Source: an uncultured Sphingomonas sp. (GTDB taxonomy: Bacteria; Pseudomonadota; Alphaproteobacteria; Sphingomonadales; Sphingomonadaceae). From it: a DNA stretch of 64,000 nucleotides. Made by a program: the position numbers and the translations under genes. Shown here in pieces: positions 34,038-43,441 of the stretch. Under the pieces are notes generated by a model that did no database searches, had not been told where the DNA came from, and saw only the letters and a program-made list of their open reading frames with translations. Every line of letters begins with the position of its first letter. Position 1 is the stretch's first letter. The stretch spans positions 62,001 through 126,000 of the forward strand of contig CAJYIX010000022.1 of the NCBI GenBank assembly GCA_913775315.1. Direction: 5' to 3'.

Positions 34038-35770
34038 ACGACCTGCCCCCGCTCGATCCCGGCGCCGACGGGATCGAGGAGGGCAAGCGGCTGATCCGCC
34101 AGGGCGGCGACGGCGGCCTGTCGCTGTCCGAGCGGATTGCCGAACGCTTCCACCGGCTGACGTGGCGCACGCCGATCCACGCGCTGAAGCTGAAGGGCCG
34201 GCATCCGCTCAAGCTGCTGACCGTCGCCGACGACCCGTTCTTCGGCGATGTCGAGAGCGGGCAGGCGCTCCTCGACGGCGAGCTGAGTTTCGGGGGCGAG
34301 GCGCTGCCCGTCGGCATGCTCGGCCTCGACAAGCCGAGCTTTTCAAAGGGCTATGGCGAGCACCTCCACACCTTTGCCTGGCTGCGTGACCTGTCGAGCG
34401 TCACCACGCGCGCAGTCGGCGCGCCGATTGCCGAGGCGATCATGCGCCAGTGGATCGCCGCGCACGGCGCGACGATCTCCGAGCCCGCGTGGCGCCCCGA
34501 CCTGTGGGGTCGGCGCATTCTCTACTGGACCGCGCATGCGCCGCTGATCCTGTCGTCGACCGACCTCGTCTATCGCTCGAACGTGCTCCACGCGCTCGCC
34601 CGCGGCGCGCGCCACCTCGACCGTACGGCGGACAAGGCACCCGCGGGCGCGCCGCGCATCGCCGCTTGGTGCGGCGTGGTTGCCGCGGGCCTCATGATCC
34701 CCGGCGGCGATCCGCGCCGCGTGTTCGGGGAAGCGGGGCTCGTCAAGGCGCTCGCCGCGTCGCTGACCGATGACGGCGGTATCGTCGGCCGCTCACCCGC
34801 GTCGCTCTACGATGCGATCCAGCTGGTCACGATGCTGCGCGGTACCTATGCCGCGCGCCGCATGGACCTGCCAGAGGCGGTGGCCGAGCGGCTGCCCAAG
34901 ATGGTCTCCGCGCTGCTCGGCGTGATGCACGCCGACAAGGCGCTGTCGAGCTGGCAGGGCGGCTGTCCGCAGGATCCCGAGCTGATCGTCCAGACGATCG
35001 AGGCGACCGGCGCGCGCGTCCGCCCGCTGCGCCAGGCGCGCGACTGGGGCTATCAGCGGCTGTCGGCGGGCAACACGCTGGTCATCGTCGATGCCGCCCC
35101 GCCCCCGGTCGCGCGGATGGTCGATGGCGGCTGTGCCTCGACCCTGGCGTTCGAGCTGTCGGACGGGGTCAGCCGCATCGTCGTCAACTGCGGCGGCGCG
35201 CGCTCCGCGGTGGCGCAGGTGCCCGCCTCGCTCGCCGAGGGGCTGCGCACCACCGCGGCACATTCGACGCTGGTGCTGGGCGATTCGAACTCCACCGCGC
35301 TCCACGCCGACGGCACGCTCGGCAAGGGCGTGGCCGAAGTCGAACTGTCGCGGCAGGAGAGCGAGGCGACGAGCCGGCTGGAAGCGAGCCACAACGGCTA
35401 TGTCCGCCGCTTCGGCCTCGTCCATCGGCGCCTGCTCGCGCTCGGAAACGACGGCCGCGACCTGCGCGGCGAGGACATGCTGCTGCCCGAGGGACGGCGC
35501 CGCCGCCGCGATCCGGTGCCCTTCGCGATTCGCTTCCACCTCGCCCCCGATGTGGAGATCGCGCCGACCGCGGACGGACAGGCCGCGTTCCTGCGCCTGC
35601 CCGGCCAGCTCCTGTGGCAGTTCCGCGCCAAGGGCGCCGCGCTGACGATCGAGGAAAGCCTCTGGATCAACGCCTTCGGCCGCCCGATCGCGACGCGTCA
35701 GCTCGTCCTGACCGGCGAAGCCCCGCCGGGCGGTGCGAGCATCAGCTGGGCGTTCCACCGCTCGCGTTGA
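34034..35770 (+). CDS. Heparinase II/III family protein
   Basis: A 578-residue protein of the heparinase II/III-like family, with an alpha-toroid N-terminal half and a beta-sandwich C-terminal half ([37 protein letters not shown]). This subgroup is conserved next to rsmB and purH in alphaproteobacteria and has no signal peptide, so a cytoplasmic or peripheral role is likelier than polysaccharide degradation outside the cell. The start is TTG 34034, overlapping the rpe stop (TTGA). In-frame codons further upstream are antiparallel noise within rpe. The true substrate is unknown. Confidence 0.85.
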   Translation: MNDLPPLDPGADGIEEGKRLIRQGGDGGLSLSERIAERFHRLTWRTPIHALKLKGRHPLKLLTVADDPFFGDVESGQALLDGELSFGGEALPVGMLGLDKPSFSKGYGEHLHTFAWLRDLSSVTTRAVGAPIAEAIMRQWIAAHGATISEPAWRPDLWGRRILYWTAHAPLILSSTDLVYRSNVLHALARGARHLDRTADKAPAGAPRIAAWCGVVAAGLMIPGGDPRRVFGEAGLVKALAASLTDDGGIVGRSPASLYDAIQLVTMLRGTYAARRMDLPEAVAERLPKMVSALLGVMHADKALSSWQGGCPQDPELIVQTIEATGARVRPLRQARDWGYQRLSAGNTLVIVDAAPPPVARMVDGGCASTLAFELSDGVSRIVVNCGGARSAVAQVPASLAEGLRTTAAHSTLVLGDSNSTALHADGTLGKGVAEVELSRQESEATSRLEASHNGYVRRFGLVHRRLLALGNDGRDLRGEDMLLPEGRRRRRDPVPFAIRFHLAPDVEIAPTADGQAAFLRLPGQLLWQFRAKGAALTIEESLWINAFGRPIATRQLVLTGEAPPGGASISWAFHRSR

Positions 35771-35816
35771 CCCTCGCGGGTTGCGCGCCCGGCCCCATCG
35801 GCCTAACCGCGCGCGC

Positions 35817-37388
35817 ATGACCAGCATCCCCATCCGCCGCGCGCTCCTGTCCGTTTCCGACAAAACGGGCATCGTCGATCTGGGCCACGCGCTCGCCGCG
35901 AAGAACGTCGAGCTCGTCTCGACCGGCGGCACCGCGAAGGCACTGCGCGACGCCGGCCTTGACGTGCGCGACATTTCGGATCTCACCGGCTTTCCCGAGA
36001 TGATGGACGGGCGCGTGAAGACGCTGCACCCGATGGTGCATGGCGGCCTGCTCGCGGTGCGCGACGACGCCGAGCACGCCGCGGCGATGGCGACGCACGG
36101 CATCGGCGCGATCGACCTTGTCGTCGTCAATCTCTACCCGTTCGAGGCGACCGTCGCGAAGGGCGCGGGCCGCGACGAGGTGATCGAGAATATCGATATC
36201 GGCGGCCCGTCGATGGTCCGTTCGGCCGCTAAGAACCACGCCTATGTCGCGATCGTCACCGATCCCGCCGACTATGCCCTGGTCGAGGGCGGCGAGACGA
36301 CGCTCGACCAGCGCCGGATGCTCGCGGCCAAGGCCTATGCCGCCACCGCCGCCTATGATTCGGCGATCGCCCAGTGGTTCGCCTTTGCCGATCAGGGCGA
36401 GCGGTTCCCGGCGACGCTCCCGCTCGCCTTCACCCGCGCCGACGAACTCCGTTATGGCGAGAACCCGCATCAGTCGGCGGCGCTCTACGTCCCCCGCGGC
36501 CCGCGCGCGAACGGCATTGCCCAGGCCGCGCAGGTGCAGGGCAAGGCGCTCAGCTACAACAATTACAACGACGCCGACGCGGCGCTCGAACTGGGGAGCG
36601 AGTTTCGCGATGGCCCGCCCACCGTCGTCATCGTCAAGCACGCCAATCCCTGCGGCGTCGCGACCGGCGAGACGCTGATCGAGGCGTATCGGGCCGCCTT
36701 CGCCTGCGACACCGTTTCCGCGTTCGGCGGGATCGTCGCGGTCAACCGCCCGCTCGACGGCGAGACTGCGCGCGCGATCGCCGAGATCTTCACCGAAGTC
36801 GTCGCCGCCCCCGATGCGGATGACGAGGCGAAGGCGGTGTTCGCCGCCAAGAAGAATCTGCGCCTCCTCCTGACCGGCCCGCTCCCCCACCCGGCGCGCC
36901 CCGGCCTGGCCATCAAGTCCATCGCCGGCGGGCTACTGGTCCAGTCGCGCGACGGCGGCACGCTCGCCGACCTCGACCTCAAGGTGGTAACGAAGCGGCA
37001 GCCCACGGAGCAGGAACTCGCCGACTGCCGCTTTGCCTGGACCGTCGCCAAGCACGTCAAGTCGAATGCGATCGTCTATGCCAAGGACGGGGCGACCGCG
37101 GGCGTCGGTGCGGGCCAGATGAACCGCCTCGAATCCGCGCGCATCGCCGCGTGGAAGGCGCGCGACGCGGCCGAAAAGGCCGGCTGGGCCGAGGCGCGCA
37201 CGATCGGCTCGGCGGTCGCCTCAGACGCGTTCTTCCCCTTCGCCGACGGCCTCCTCGCGGCGGTCGAGGCGGGGGCGACCGCGGTGATCCAGCCCGGTGG
37301 CTCGATCCGCGACGAGGAAGTGATCGCCGCCGCCAACGAAGCGGGGCTGGCGATGATCTTCACCGGGATGCGCCACTTCCGGCACTGA
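35817..37388 (+). CDS. purH: Bifunctional AICAR transformylase/IMP cyclohydrolase
   Basis: Catalyses the last two steps of purine synthesis, from AICAR to IMP. The 523-residue protein has an N-terminal MGS-like cyclohydrolase domain ([48 protein letters not shown]) and a C-terminal transformylase domain with [24 protein letters not shown], and the final [33 protein letters not shown] 35817 is a standard start, and polA follows by 56 bases. Confidence 0.97.
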   Translation: MTSIPIRRALLSVSDKTGIVDLGHALAAKNVELVSTGGTAKALRDAGLDVRDISDLTGFPEMMDGRVKTLHPMVHGGLLAVRDDAEHAAAMATHGIGAIDLVVVNLYPFEATVAKGAGRDEVIENIDIGGPSMVRSAAKNHAYVAIVTDPADYALVEGGETTLDQRRMLAAKAYAATAAYDSAIAQWFAFADQGERFPATLPLAFTRADELRYGENPHQSAALYVPRGPRANGIAQAAQVQGKALSYNNYNDADAALELGSEFRDGPPTVVIVKHANPCGVATGETLIEAYRAAFACDTVSAFGGIVAVNRPLDGETARAIAEIFTEVVAAPDADDEAKAVFAAKKNLRLLLTGPLPHPARPGLAIKSIAGGLLVQSRDGGTLADLDLKVVTKRQPTEQELADCRFAWTVAKHVKSNAIVYAKDGATAGVGAGQMNRLESARIAAWKARDAAEKAGWAEARTIGSAVASDAFFPFADGLLAAVEAGATAVIQPGGSIRDEEVIAAANEAGLAMIFTGMRHFRH

Positions 37389-37444
37389 TCGCGGCGCGCC
37401 GAACGCCCGTCGCAATCGGCGGCGGGCGCTGCTATCTGATCGCC

Positions 37445-40192
37445 ATGCCACATCTCTATCTCGTCGACGGCTCGGGCTATATCTTCCGCGCCTATCACCG
37501 CCTGCCGCCGCTCACCAACAAGCATGGGGAGCCGGTGGGCGCGGTCTATGGCTACACGACGATGCTGTGGAAGCTCGCCGACGAGCTTCACAAGGCCGAC
37601 GGCCCCACCCACATGGCGGTCATCCTCGACAAGTCGTCGAAGACGTTCCGCAACGACCTCTACGACCAGTACAAGGCGCACCGCCCGCCGCCGCCCGAGG
37701 ACCTCGTCCCCCAGTTCCCGATGATCCGCGACGCCACGCGCGCCTTCAGCCTGCCGTGCATCGAGGAGGAGGGGTGGGAGGCCGACGACCTGATCGCGAG
37801 CTACGCCAAGGCGGCGCTGGCGCAGGGGTGGCAGGTGACGATCGTCAGCTCGGACAAGGACCTCATGCAGCTGGTCGAGGACGGTAGCCTCGACCTCTAC
37901 GACACGATGAACAACCGACGGCTGGGCCGCGAGCATGTGCTCGAGAAGTTCGGCGTCGGGCCGGAGAAGCTGGGCGACGTGCTCGCGCTGATGGGCGACA
38001 GCGTCGACAACGTGCCGGGCGTGCCGGGCGTGGGGCCGAAGACCGCGGCCAAGCTGATCCTCGAACATGGCGACCTCGAGTCCGTGCTCGCGGCGGCCGA
38101 GGGGATGAAGAAGGGCAAGCTGCGCGACAATCTGATCGAGCATGCGGAGATGGCGCGGCTGTCGCGCCGGCTGGTCGAACTGACGTGCGACGTGCCGCTC
38201 CCCGATCCGCTCGACGCGCTGGAGATGCAGGGGATTCCCGAGGCGCCGCTGCGCGCGTTCCTCGACCATCACGGCTTCCGCTCGCTGCTCGCCAAGCTGT
38301 CGAGCGTCGCCGATGCGCCCGCCGCGGCGGCTACGGCGCCGGTTGCGCCCGACGAAGACCCGCCCTGCAACCATGACGGCTACGAGACCGTGGTGGACGA
38401 GGGCGCACTCGATCGCTGGATCGACGACGCTCGCGCGCAGGGCTGGGTCGCGGTGGATACCGAGACGACGGGCACCGACCCGATGCGCGCCGAACTGGTC
38501 GGCGTCAGCCTCGCGCTCCAGCCCAATCGTGCCTGCTACATCCCCATCGCGCATGGCGGCATCGACATGTTCGCGGAGAAGCCCGTGCAATTACCGCGCG
38601 AGACGGTGCTGGCGAAGCTCAAGCCGCTGCTGGAGGACGAAAGCGTCCTCAAGATCGGCCATAACCTTAAATACGATTACATCATGCTCGCCCGTGCGGG
38701 AATCCGGGTGGGGCCGTATGACGACACGATCGTCATGAGCTTCGACCTCGACGCCGGGCTGCACGGGCACGGCATGGACGAGCTGGCCGCCACGCACCTG
38801 TCGCACGCATGCATCGCGTACAAGGACGTGGTGGGGACGGGGAAGAAGCAGCTCGGCTTTCACGAGGTCGATCTGAAGGCGGCCACGCGCTACGCCGCCG
38901 AGGATGCCGACGTGACGCTGCGTCTGTGGCGGCGGTTCAAGCCGCGCCTTCCCTATGAGCGTGCGACCACCGTTTACGAGCGCGTCGACCGCCCGCTGGT
39001 GCGCGTAATCGCCGAGATGGAGATGGCGGGCGTCAAGGTCGATGCCTCGACGCTCGCCCGCCTGTCCGAACAGTTTTCCGGCCAGATGGCGGCGCTGGAG
39101 ACCGAGATCCACGGCCTTGCCGGCGGTTCCTTCACGATCGGCAGTCCCAAGCAGCTGGGCGACGTGCTGTTCGACCGTATGGGGCTGAAGGGCGGACGCA
39201 AGGGCAAGTCGGGCGTCTATTCGACCGACGTCAACGAACTCGAACGGCTGGCAAGCGAAGGCGTCGAGATCGCGCGCAAGGTGCTCGACTGGCGCCAGCT
39301 GTCGAAGCTCAAATCAACCTATACCGACGCGCTTCAGGAGCAGATCAATCCCGCGACTGGCCGCGTCCACACCAGCTATTCGCTGACCGGCGCGCAGACC
39401 GGGCGGCTGTCCTCGACCGACCCCAATCTCCAGAACATTCCGATCCGCACCGAAACCGGCCGCCAGATCCGTGACGCCTTCGTGGCGGAGCCGGGCAACG
39501 TCATCCTTGCGGCCGACTATTCGCAGATCGAGCTGCGCCTCGCCGCGCACATCGCCGATGTCCCGCAACTGCGCGACGCGTTCGCGCGGGGCGACGACAT
39601 CCACAGCCTGACCGCGACCGAATTGTTCGGCGAGGTCAATCGCGACACGCGCGGGCGGGCCAAGACGATCAACTTCGCGATCCTTTACGGCATCAGCCGT
39701 TGGGGACTCGCCGGTCGCCTCGGCGTCACCGCGGAGGAGGCGCAGGCGATGATCGACCGCTATTTCGAGCGGTTCCCCGGCATCGGCAACTACATCATGA
39801 CGACGACGGAGGCGGTGCGCGCCAACGGCTTCACCGAGACGCTGTTCGGGCGAAAGACGCACTTCCCGCGCATCCGCTCCAAGGTCCAGCACGAGCGGCA
39901 GGGAGCCGAGCGCGCCGCGATCAACGCGCCGATCCAGGGGACGAGTGCCGACATCATCAAGCGGGCGATGACGCGGATGGGCCCGGCGCTGGCCGAGGCG
40001 GGGCTGCCCGACGTGCGGATGCTGATGCAGGTCCACGACGAACTCGTCTTCGAACTGCCCGAGGGCGACGTGGACGCCGCCCGGCCGGTAATCGAGCGCG
40101 TGATGGCGACCGCGGCCGAACCGCTGGTCGAACTGACGGTCCCGCTCGGCGTCGAGATCGGCGTCGGCAAGAGCTGGGGCGCGGCGCACTGA
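37445..40192 (+). CDS. polA: DNA polymerase I
   Basis: The repair and Okazaki-fragment polymerase, 915 residues. Residues 1-~290 are the 5'-3' exonuclease ([26 protein letters not shown] helix-hairpin-helix as [15 protein letters not shown]). Residues ~320-510 are the proofreading domain with the intact DxE, Asp338 and Glu340 in VDTETTG. The rest is the polymerase, with Asp691 in DYSQIELR, the O helix [12 protein letters not shown], and Asp865 in QVHDELVFE. All three activities look intact. ATG 37445 is chosen. Earlier in-frame codons overlap purH. Confidence 0.97.
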   Translation: MPHLYLVDGSGYIFRAYHRLPPLTNKHGEPVGAVYGYTTMLWKLADELHKADGPTHMAVILDKSSKTFRNDLYDQYKAHRPPPPEDLVPQFPMIRDATRAFSLPCIEEEGWEADDLIASYAKAALAQGWQVTIVSSDKDLMQLVEDGSLDLYDTMNNRRLGREHVLEKFGVGPEKLGDVLALMGDSVDNVPGVPGVGPKTAAKLILEHGDLESVLAAAEGMKKGKLRDNLIEHAEMARLSRRLVELTCDVPLPDPLDALEMQGIPEAPLRAFLDHHGFRSLLAKLSSVADAPAAAATAPVAPDEDPPCNHDGYETVVDEGALDRWIDDARAQGWVAVDTETTGTDPMRAELVGVSLALQPNRACYIPIAHGGIDMFAEKPVQLPRETVLAKLKPLLEDESVLKIGHNLKYDYIMLARAGIRVGPYDDTIVMSFDLDAGLHGHGMDELAATHLSHACIAYKDVVGTGKKQLGFHEVDLKAATRYAAEDADVTLRLWRRFKPRLPYERATTVYERVDRPLVRVIAEMEMAGVKVDASTLARLSEQFSGQMAALETEIHGLAGGSFTIGSPKQLGDVLFDRMGLKGGRKGKSGVYSTDVNELERLASEGVEIARKVLDWRQLSKLKSTYTDALQEQINPATGRVHTSYSLTGAQTGRLSSTDPNLQNIPIRTETGRQIRDAFVAEPGNVILAADYSQIELRLAAHIADVPQLRDAFARGDDIHSLTATELFGEVNRDTRGRAKTINFAILYGISRWGLAGRLGVTAEEAQAMIDRYFERFPGIGNYIMTTTEAVRANGFTETLFGRKTHFPRIRSKVQHERQGAERAAINAPIQGTSADIIKRAMTRMGPALAEAGLPDVRMLMQVHDELVFELPEGDVDAARPVIERVMATAAEPLVELTVPLGVEIGVGKSWGAAH

Positions 40193-40204
40193 ACTCCCCC
40201 AGTA

Positions 40205-40335
40205 CTCCTCCCCCGCCAGGGGGAGGTGGCACGCGTAGCGTGACGGAGGGGGAGGTTAGCGGCCCCATTGCAAGTCCGCCGCCTCCTCCCCCTCCACCGC
40301 CTTCGGCGGTTCCCCTCCCCCTTGGCGGGGGAGGA
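40205..40335. repeat. Palindromic intergenic repeat element, copy 1
   Basis: A non-coding element bounded by a 13-base perfect inverted repeat, TCCTCCCCCGCCA (40206-40218) and TGGCGGGGGAGGA (40323-40335). Inside are two small hairpins: CACGC-GTA-GCGTG (40230-40242) and ACCGCC-TTC-GGCGGT (40296-40310). A second copy in opposite orientation lies at 52814-52936 with compensating stem changes. The overall form is like REP/BIME elements. It fills most of the gap between polA and the flippase gene. Confidence 0.75.
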
Positions 40336-40431
40336 TGTAGGCACGCTACCGTTGCGCGTTTACCGCATCGGTGCGGCAATCGTGACGCGGGGCTTTGGCG
40401 GCGCGCGCGTTTGTCCTAGAGGCGGGCGACC

Positions 40432-41961
40432 GTGACTGCGCCCGCCGCCCCCACGCCGTCCGACGGCGCCGAAGACGATATCGCGGCGCTGGCCAAGGGC
40501 GGGCGCACGAACGTGATCGGCTTCGGCCTGCGCCTCGCTGCGCGGCTGCCGTTCCTGTTCATCGCCGGGCGTGTCTATGGGCCGGAGATCGTCGGCCGGT
40601 TCGCGATCGCGGTGCTGGTGGTGGAGCTCGCTGCGCTGCTCGCCACGCTCGGCCTCAAGCGTGGGCTGGCACAGGCACTGGCGGCAACCGACCGGCCGCA
40701 CGCGCATGTCGTCTGGGATGCGCTGGCCGTCGCGCTGATCTTGTCGCTGATCGCCAGCGGGGTGCTCTTCGTCTTTCCCGAGATCATGTATCCCAACAGC
40801 CAGGTGATCGGGCTCGAACGGCTGCTGCCGCTCGTCGTCTTTGCCGTGGCCTGTTCGGACGTGTCGCTGGCCGCGCTGGCCTATCGCCACAACGTTAAGG
40901 CGGCCGTCACCGCGCGCGCGGTGATCGAGCCGTGGACGATCAGCATCGCCGCTTGGCTGCTCTCCTATGTCTCGTCGCGCGACGGGCTCATCATCGCCTA
41001 TGTGTTGTCGATGGCGGCGGCACTGGCGGCGAGCATCGTGCCGTTCGTCAAGAGCTACGGCCTGCCCGCCGGCTGGCGCCCGCACCTGGCGCCGATGTTT
41101 GCGCTGGCGCGCCAGAATGCGCCGCTCGCGGGTGCGGATGCGATTGAGTGGGGGACGCGCAACGTCGACCGCTTCATCCTCGGCCTCGTCTTCCCGCCCG
41201 CCGTTGTCGGCATCTATTACATGGCGCAGCAGGTCGCCTCGCTTCCGCAGAAATTGAAGACCAGCTTCGACCCCGTGCTCGGCCCTGTCATCACTCACCG
41301 GCTGGCCGAGAACGACCGGGCGGCGGTGGCGGCGCAGATCCGTCAAGTCGGCTTCTGGATCATGGCCGCGCAGGCCGCGCTGGCGCTGATCGGCGGCATC
41401 CCGGCCGAGGGCGTGATGGGCGTCGTCGGGCCGGAGTTCGTGGCGGGCGCGGGCGCGCTCTGCTTTCTCCTGCTCGCCGAAGTGCTCGCGGCCAACGGCG
41501 CAGTGGCGGAGGCGGGGCTCGTCTATGTCGCGCGCCACCGCAACTTGATGCTGTCGCTGGCAGTGATCGGCCTTCAAGTGGCCCTGACGTTCATGTTGCT
41601 CTTCGTCGCGCGCCAGCTTGCCTGGCCGCAGGGGTGGGCCGCGGCGATGCCCGCGGTCGCGCTCGCGCTGTCGCTCGGCGTCGGTTCGATCCTCAAGTCG
41701 CGGCTGCTTGCCCGGCTGCTCGGCGCGCCGGTGTCCGCCTGGCGCTGGCCATGGGCTTGGGCGGTGCTCGCCACCAGCCTCGTCGGCTGGGCGTTCGTGC
41801 AGTTGCCGAAGCGGCTGGAGTGGCTCGAGCTGTCGGCCGGCATCCCCGCGATGCTGCTCGTCTACGGCGTCATCCTGTGGCGCTGGGCCTTCAAGCGCGA
41901 GGATCGCGCGCTGTTCGCCCGAAAGAATGATGCGCAATCTGCGCCCGAACGATCAGTCTGA
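40432..41961 (+). CDS. Polysaccharide/oligosaccharide flippase family protein
   Basis: A 509-residue membrane protein of the MOP flippase superfamily (Wzx-like) with about 12-14 hydrophobic segments. It would move lipid-linked oligosaccharide across the inner membrane for LPS or exopolysaccharide. Family-like stretches include AGRVYGPEIVGRFAIAVLVVELAALLATLGLKRGLAQAL and NVDRFILGLVFPPAVVGIYYMAQQVASLPQKL. The start is GTG 40432. No other polysaccharide genes adjoin it, so the substrate is unknown. Confidence 0.85.
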   Translation: MTAPAAPTPSDGAEDDIAALAKGGRTNVIGFGLRLAARLPFLFIAGRVYGPEIVGRFAIAVLVVELAALLATLGLKRGLAQALAATDRPHAHVVWDALAVALILSLIASGVLFVFPEIMYPNSQVIGLERLLPLVVFAVACSDVSLAALAYRHNVKAAVTARAVIEPWTISIAAWLLSYVSSRDGLIIAYVLSMAAALAASIVPFVKSYGLPAGWRPHLAPMFALARQNAPLAGADAIEWGTRNVDRFILGLVFPPAVVGIYYMAQQVASLPQKLKTSFDPVLGPVITHRLAENDRAAVAAQIRQVGFWIMAAQAALALIGGIPAEGVMGVVGPEFVAGAGALCFLLLAEVLAANGAVAEAGLVYVARHRNLMLSLAVIGLQVALTFMLLFVARQLAWPQGWAAAMPAVALALSLGVGSILKSRLLARLLGAPVSAWRWPWAWAVLATSLVGWAFVQLPKRLEWLELSAGIPAMLLVYGVILWRWAFKREDRALFARKNDAQSAPERSV

Positions 41962-42030
41962 CCATAAGGATCGATTGGCAATCAATCATTTGTTACGCAT
42001 GATGCGCCACATAAGAGAGTGGAGGGGCGC

Positions 42031-42147
42031 ATGGTGAACAAATATTCCGGGCGGCGTACCGTCGCCATCATGGCCGGGGGCGCGGCAGCGGGCTGGGGGA
42101 TCGTCGCGCTGCTCGCCGATGCGGTCTGGATCGTGATGCAACGCTGA
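42031..42147 (+). CDS. Small single-span membrane peptide, 38 aa
   Basis: A short frame starting MVNKYSGRRTVAIMAGG and ending DAVWIVMQR, with one hydrophobic segment of about 20 residues after a basic N-terminus (positive-inside). It has a strong purine-rich Shine-Dalgarno (GGAGGGG) six bases or so before the ATG. I do not recognise a family. Support is the ribosome binding site and membrane-like design only. It stands between the flippase gene and the convergent beta-lactamase-like gene. Confidence 0.5.
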   Translation: MVNKYSGRRTVAIMAGGAAAGWGIVALLADAVWIVMQR

Positions 42148-42158
42148 ACGCGCGCGCC

Positions 42159-43280
42159 TCAGCGAGCCATGAGCCGCTGGGGCGCCTCGCTGTCGTGATA
42201 AGCGACGACCCGCGCAACGACGTTCTGCATCAGCTTCTGCCGATCCTGGGTCGGTCGCGTCGTGTCGCCGATCATCACCGCGATCGCATAGGCGCGGCCA
42301 TCGGGCGCGGTCAGGATGCCGACATCGTTGAAACCGGCGGTGCGGCCCATCAGGTCCTGACCCGTGCCGGTCTTGTGCGCCAGCCGCCAGCCGGGCGGCA
42401 CGCTGGCACGAAGCCGGGCGTGGCCAGTGCGCGAGCTTTCCATGACGTTGATGAGATAGCTGGTCGACTGCGGCGACAGCAGCTCCCCGCGGCGCAGCTT
42501 GGTCAGCGCATTGGCGATCGATGCGGCGGCGGCACCGTCGATCGGATTGGCGACATAAGCGTTGAACGCCGCCTGGCGGACGCCCGGTGCGAGCTTGGCC
42601 CGCGCCGCCTGGAACGCGCGGCCCATCGCGTAATCCTGTCGCCACCGAAGACCGGCGGTGCGGCTCTGGAGCAAGCGCTCGCCCGGTCCGAACCGGATTG
42701 TGCCGAGCGAGTGGCGCGCGATGAAGGCGTTGACCGCCGGCGGCCCGCCGACATGGCGCAGCAGCCGGTCGTTGGCGGTATTGTCGCTCATCGTCATCGC
42801 GCGGCGGATGAGTTCGCGCACGGTCGTGTTGTAGACGCCGTTCTGAAGCAGCGAGGCAATCGGCTGGTGGAACAGCGTCAGGTCGTTCTGGGTGATCGTC
42901 AGCGGATCGTCGAGCGTGATGCGCCCCTGATCGATCTGGTCCATCGCGGTCAGCGTGACCCACAGCTTGCTGACCGATTGCTGCGGCATCGGCACGTCGC
43001 CGTTCTTCGACACCATCCAGCCGGTATCGATGCTCTTGACCGCCACGCCCACCTTGCCGCCGAACGCGCCGACGAGGCCGTCAATATCGGTGACGAGCGG
43101 GGTGGGGGCGGGGATGACGACCTGGTTCTGCGGCGCTGCGCTGCCATGGACGTAGCCGGGCGGCAGCAATTCGGTGATGCGCCCGTCCTGATGTTGGGGC
43201 GCGGCCCCGATCAACGCGAGCGGCGCGAGGCCGCCCAGCGTCAATGCACGCTCGATCACCGAAAAACGCGAAACTACCAT
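42159..43280 (-). CDS. Class A beta-lactamase-like serine hydrolase
   Basis: A 373-residue exported serine hydrolase with the fold of class A beta-lactamases and penicillin-binding peptidases. The motifs are SVSK (nucleophile Ser), MSDN, a Glu 36 residues after the SDN serine, exactly where Glu166 falls, and HKTGT. After that Glu the sequence reads RLLQ instead of the usual xxLN. The ATG at 43280 is followed by a hydrophobic signal region. It may be a true beta-lactamase or a peptidoglycan peptidase. An in-frame extension before the ATG is unlikely. Confidence 0.85.
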   Translation of the reverse strand: MVVSRFSVIERALTLGGLAPLALIGAAPQHQDGRITELLPPGYVHGSAAPQNQVVIPAPTPLVTDIDGLVGAFGGKVGVAVKSIDTGWMVSKNGDVPMPQQSVSKLWVTLTAMDQIDQGRITLDDPLTITQNDLTLFHQPIASLLQNGVYNTTVRELIRRAMTMSDNTANDRLLRHVGGPPAVNAFIARHSLGTIRFGPGERLLQSRTAGLRWRQDYAMGRAFQAARAKLAPGVRQAAFNAYVANPIDGAAAASIANALTKLRRGELLSPQSTSYLINVMESSRTGHARLRASVPPGWRLAHKTGTGQDLMGRTAGFNDVGILTAPDGRAYAIAVMIGDTTRPTQDRQKLMQNVVARVVAYHDSEAPQRLMAR

Positions 43281-43441
43281 AAGCGTCGACAAGCCCCCTG
43301 ATGGGCAAAACCATGACGCAGCGCGGGCAGTGGCGGCAACAGGCCGCACGAGCGGCTGCGACGAAGCATCCTACCTTAGCGACAGGACGTGAACAACGCC
43401 CGAACGAGTACGCTGTCCAGCGGTTTCGCCGCCCCTTTGGG

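Noticed and set aside
40205..40335. CRISPR-like repeat
   Set aside because: The unit is a palindromic element with one copy here and one 12.5 kb away in inverted orientation. There are no regular spacers and no cas genes.
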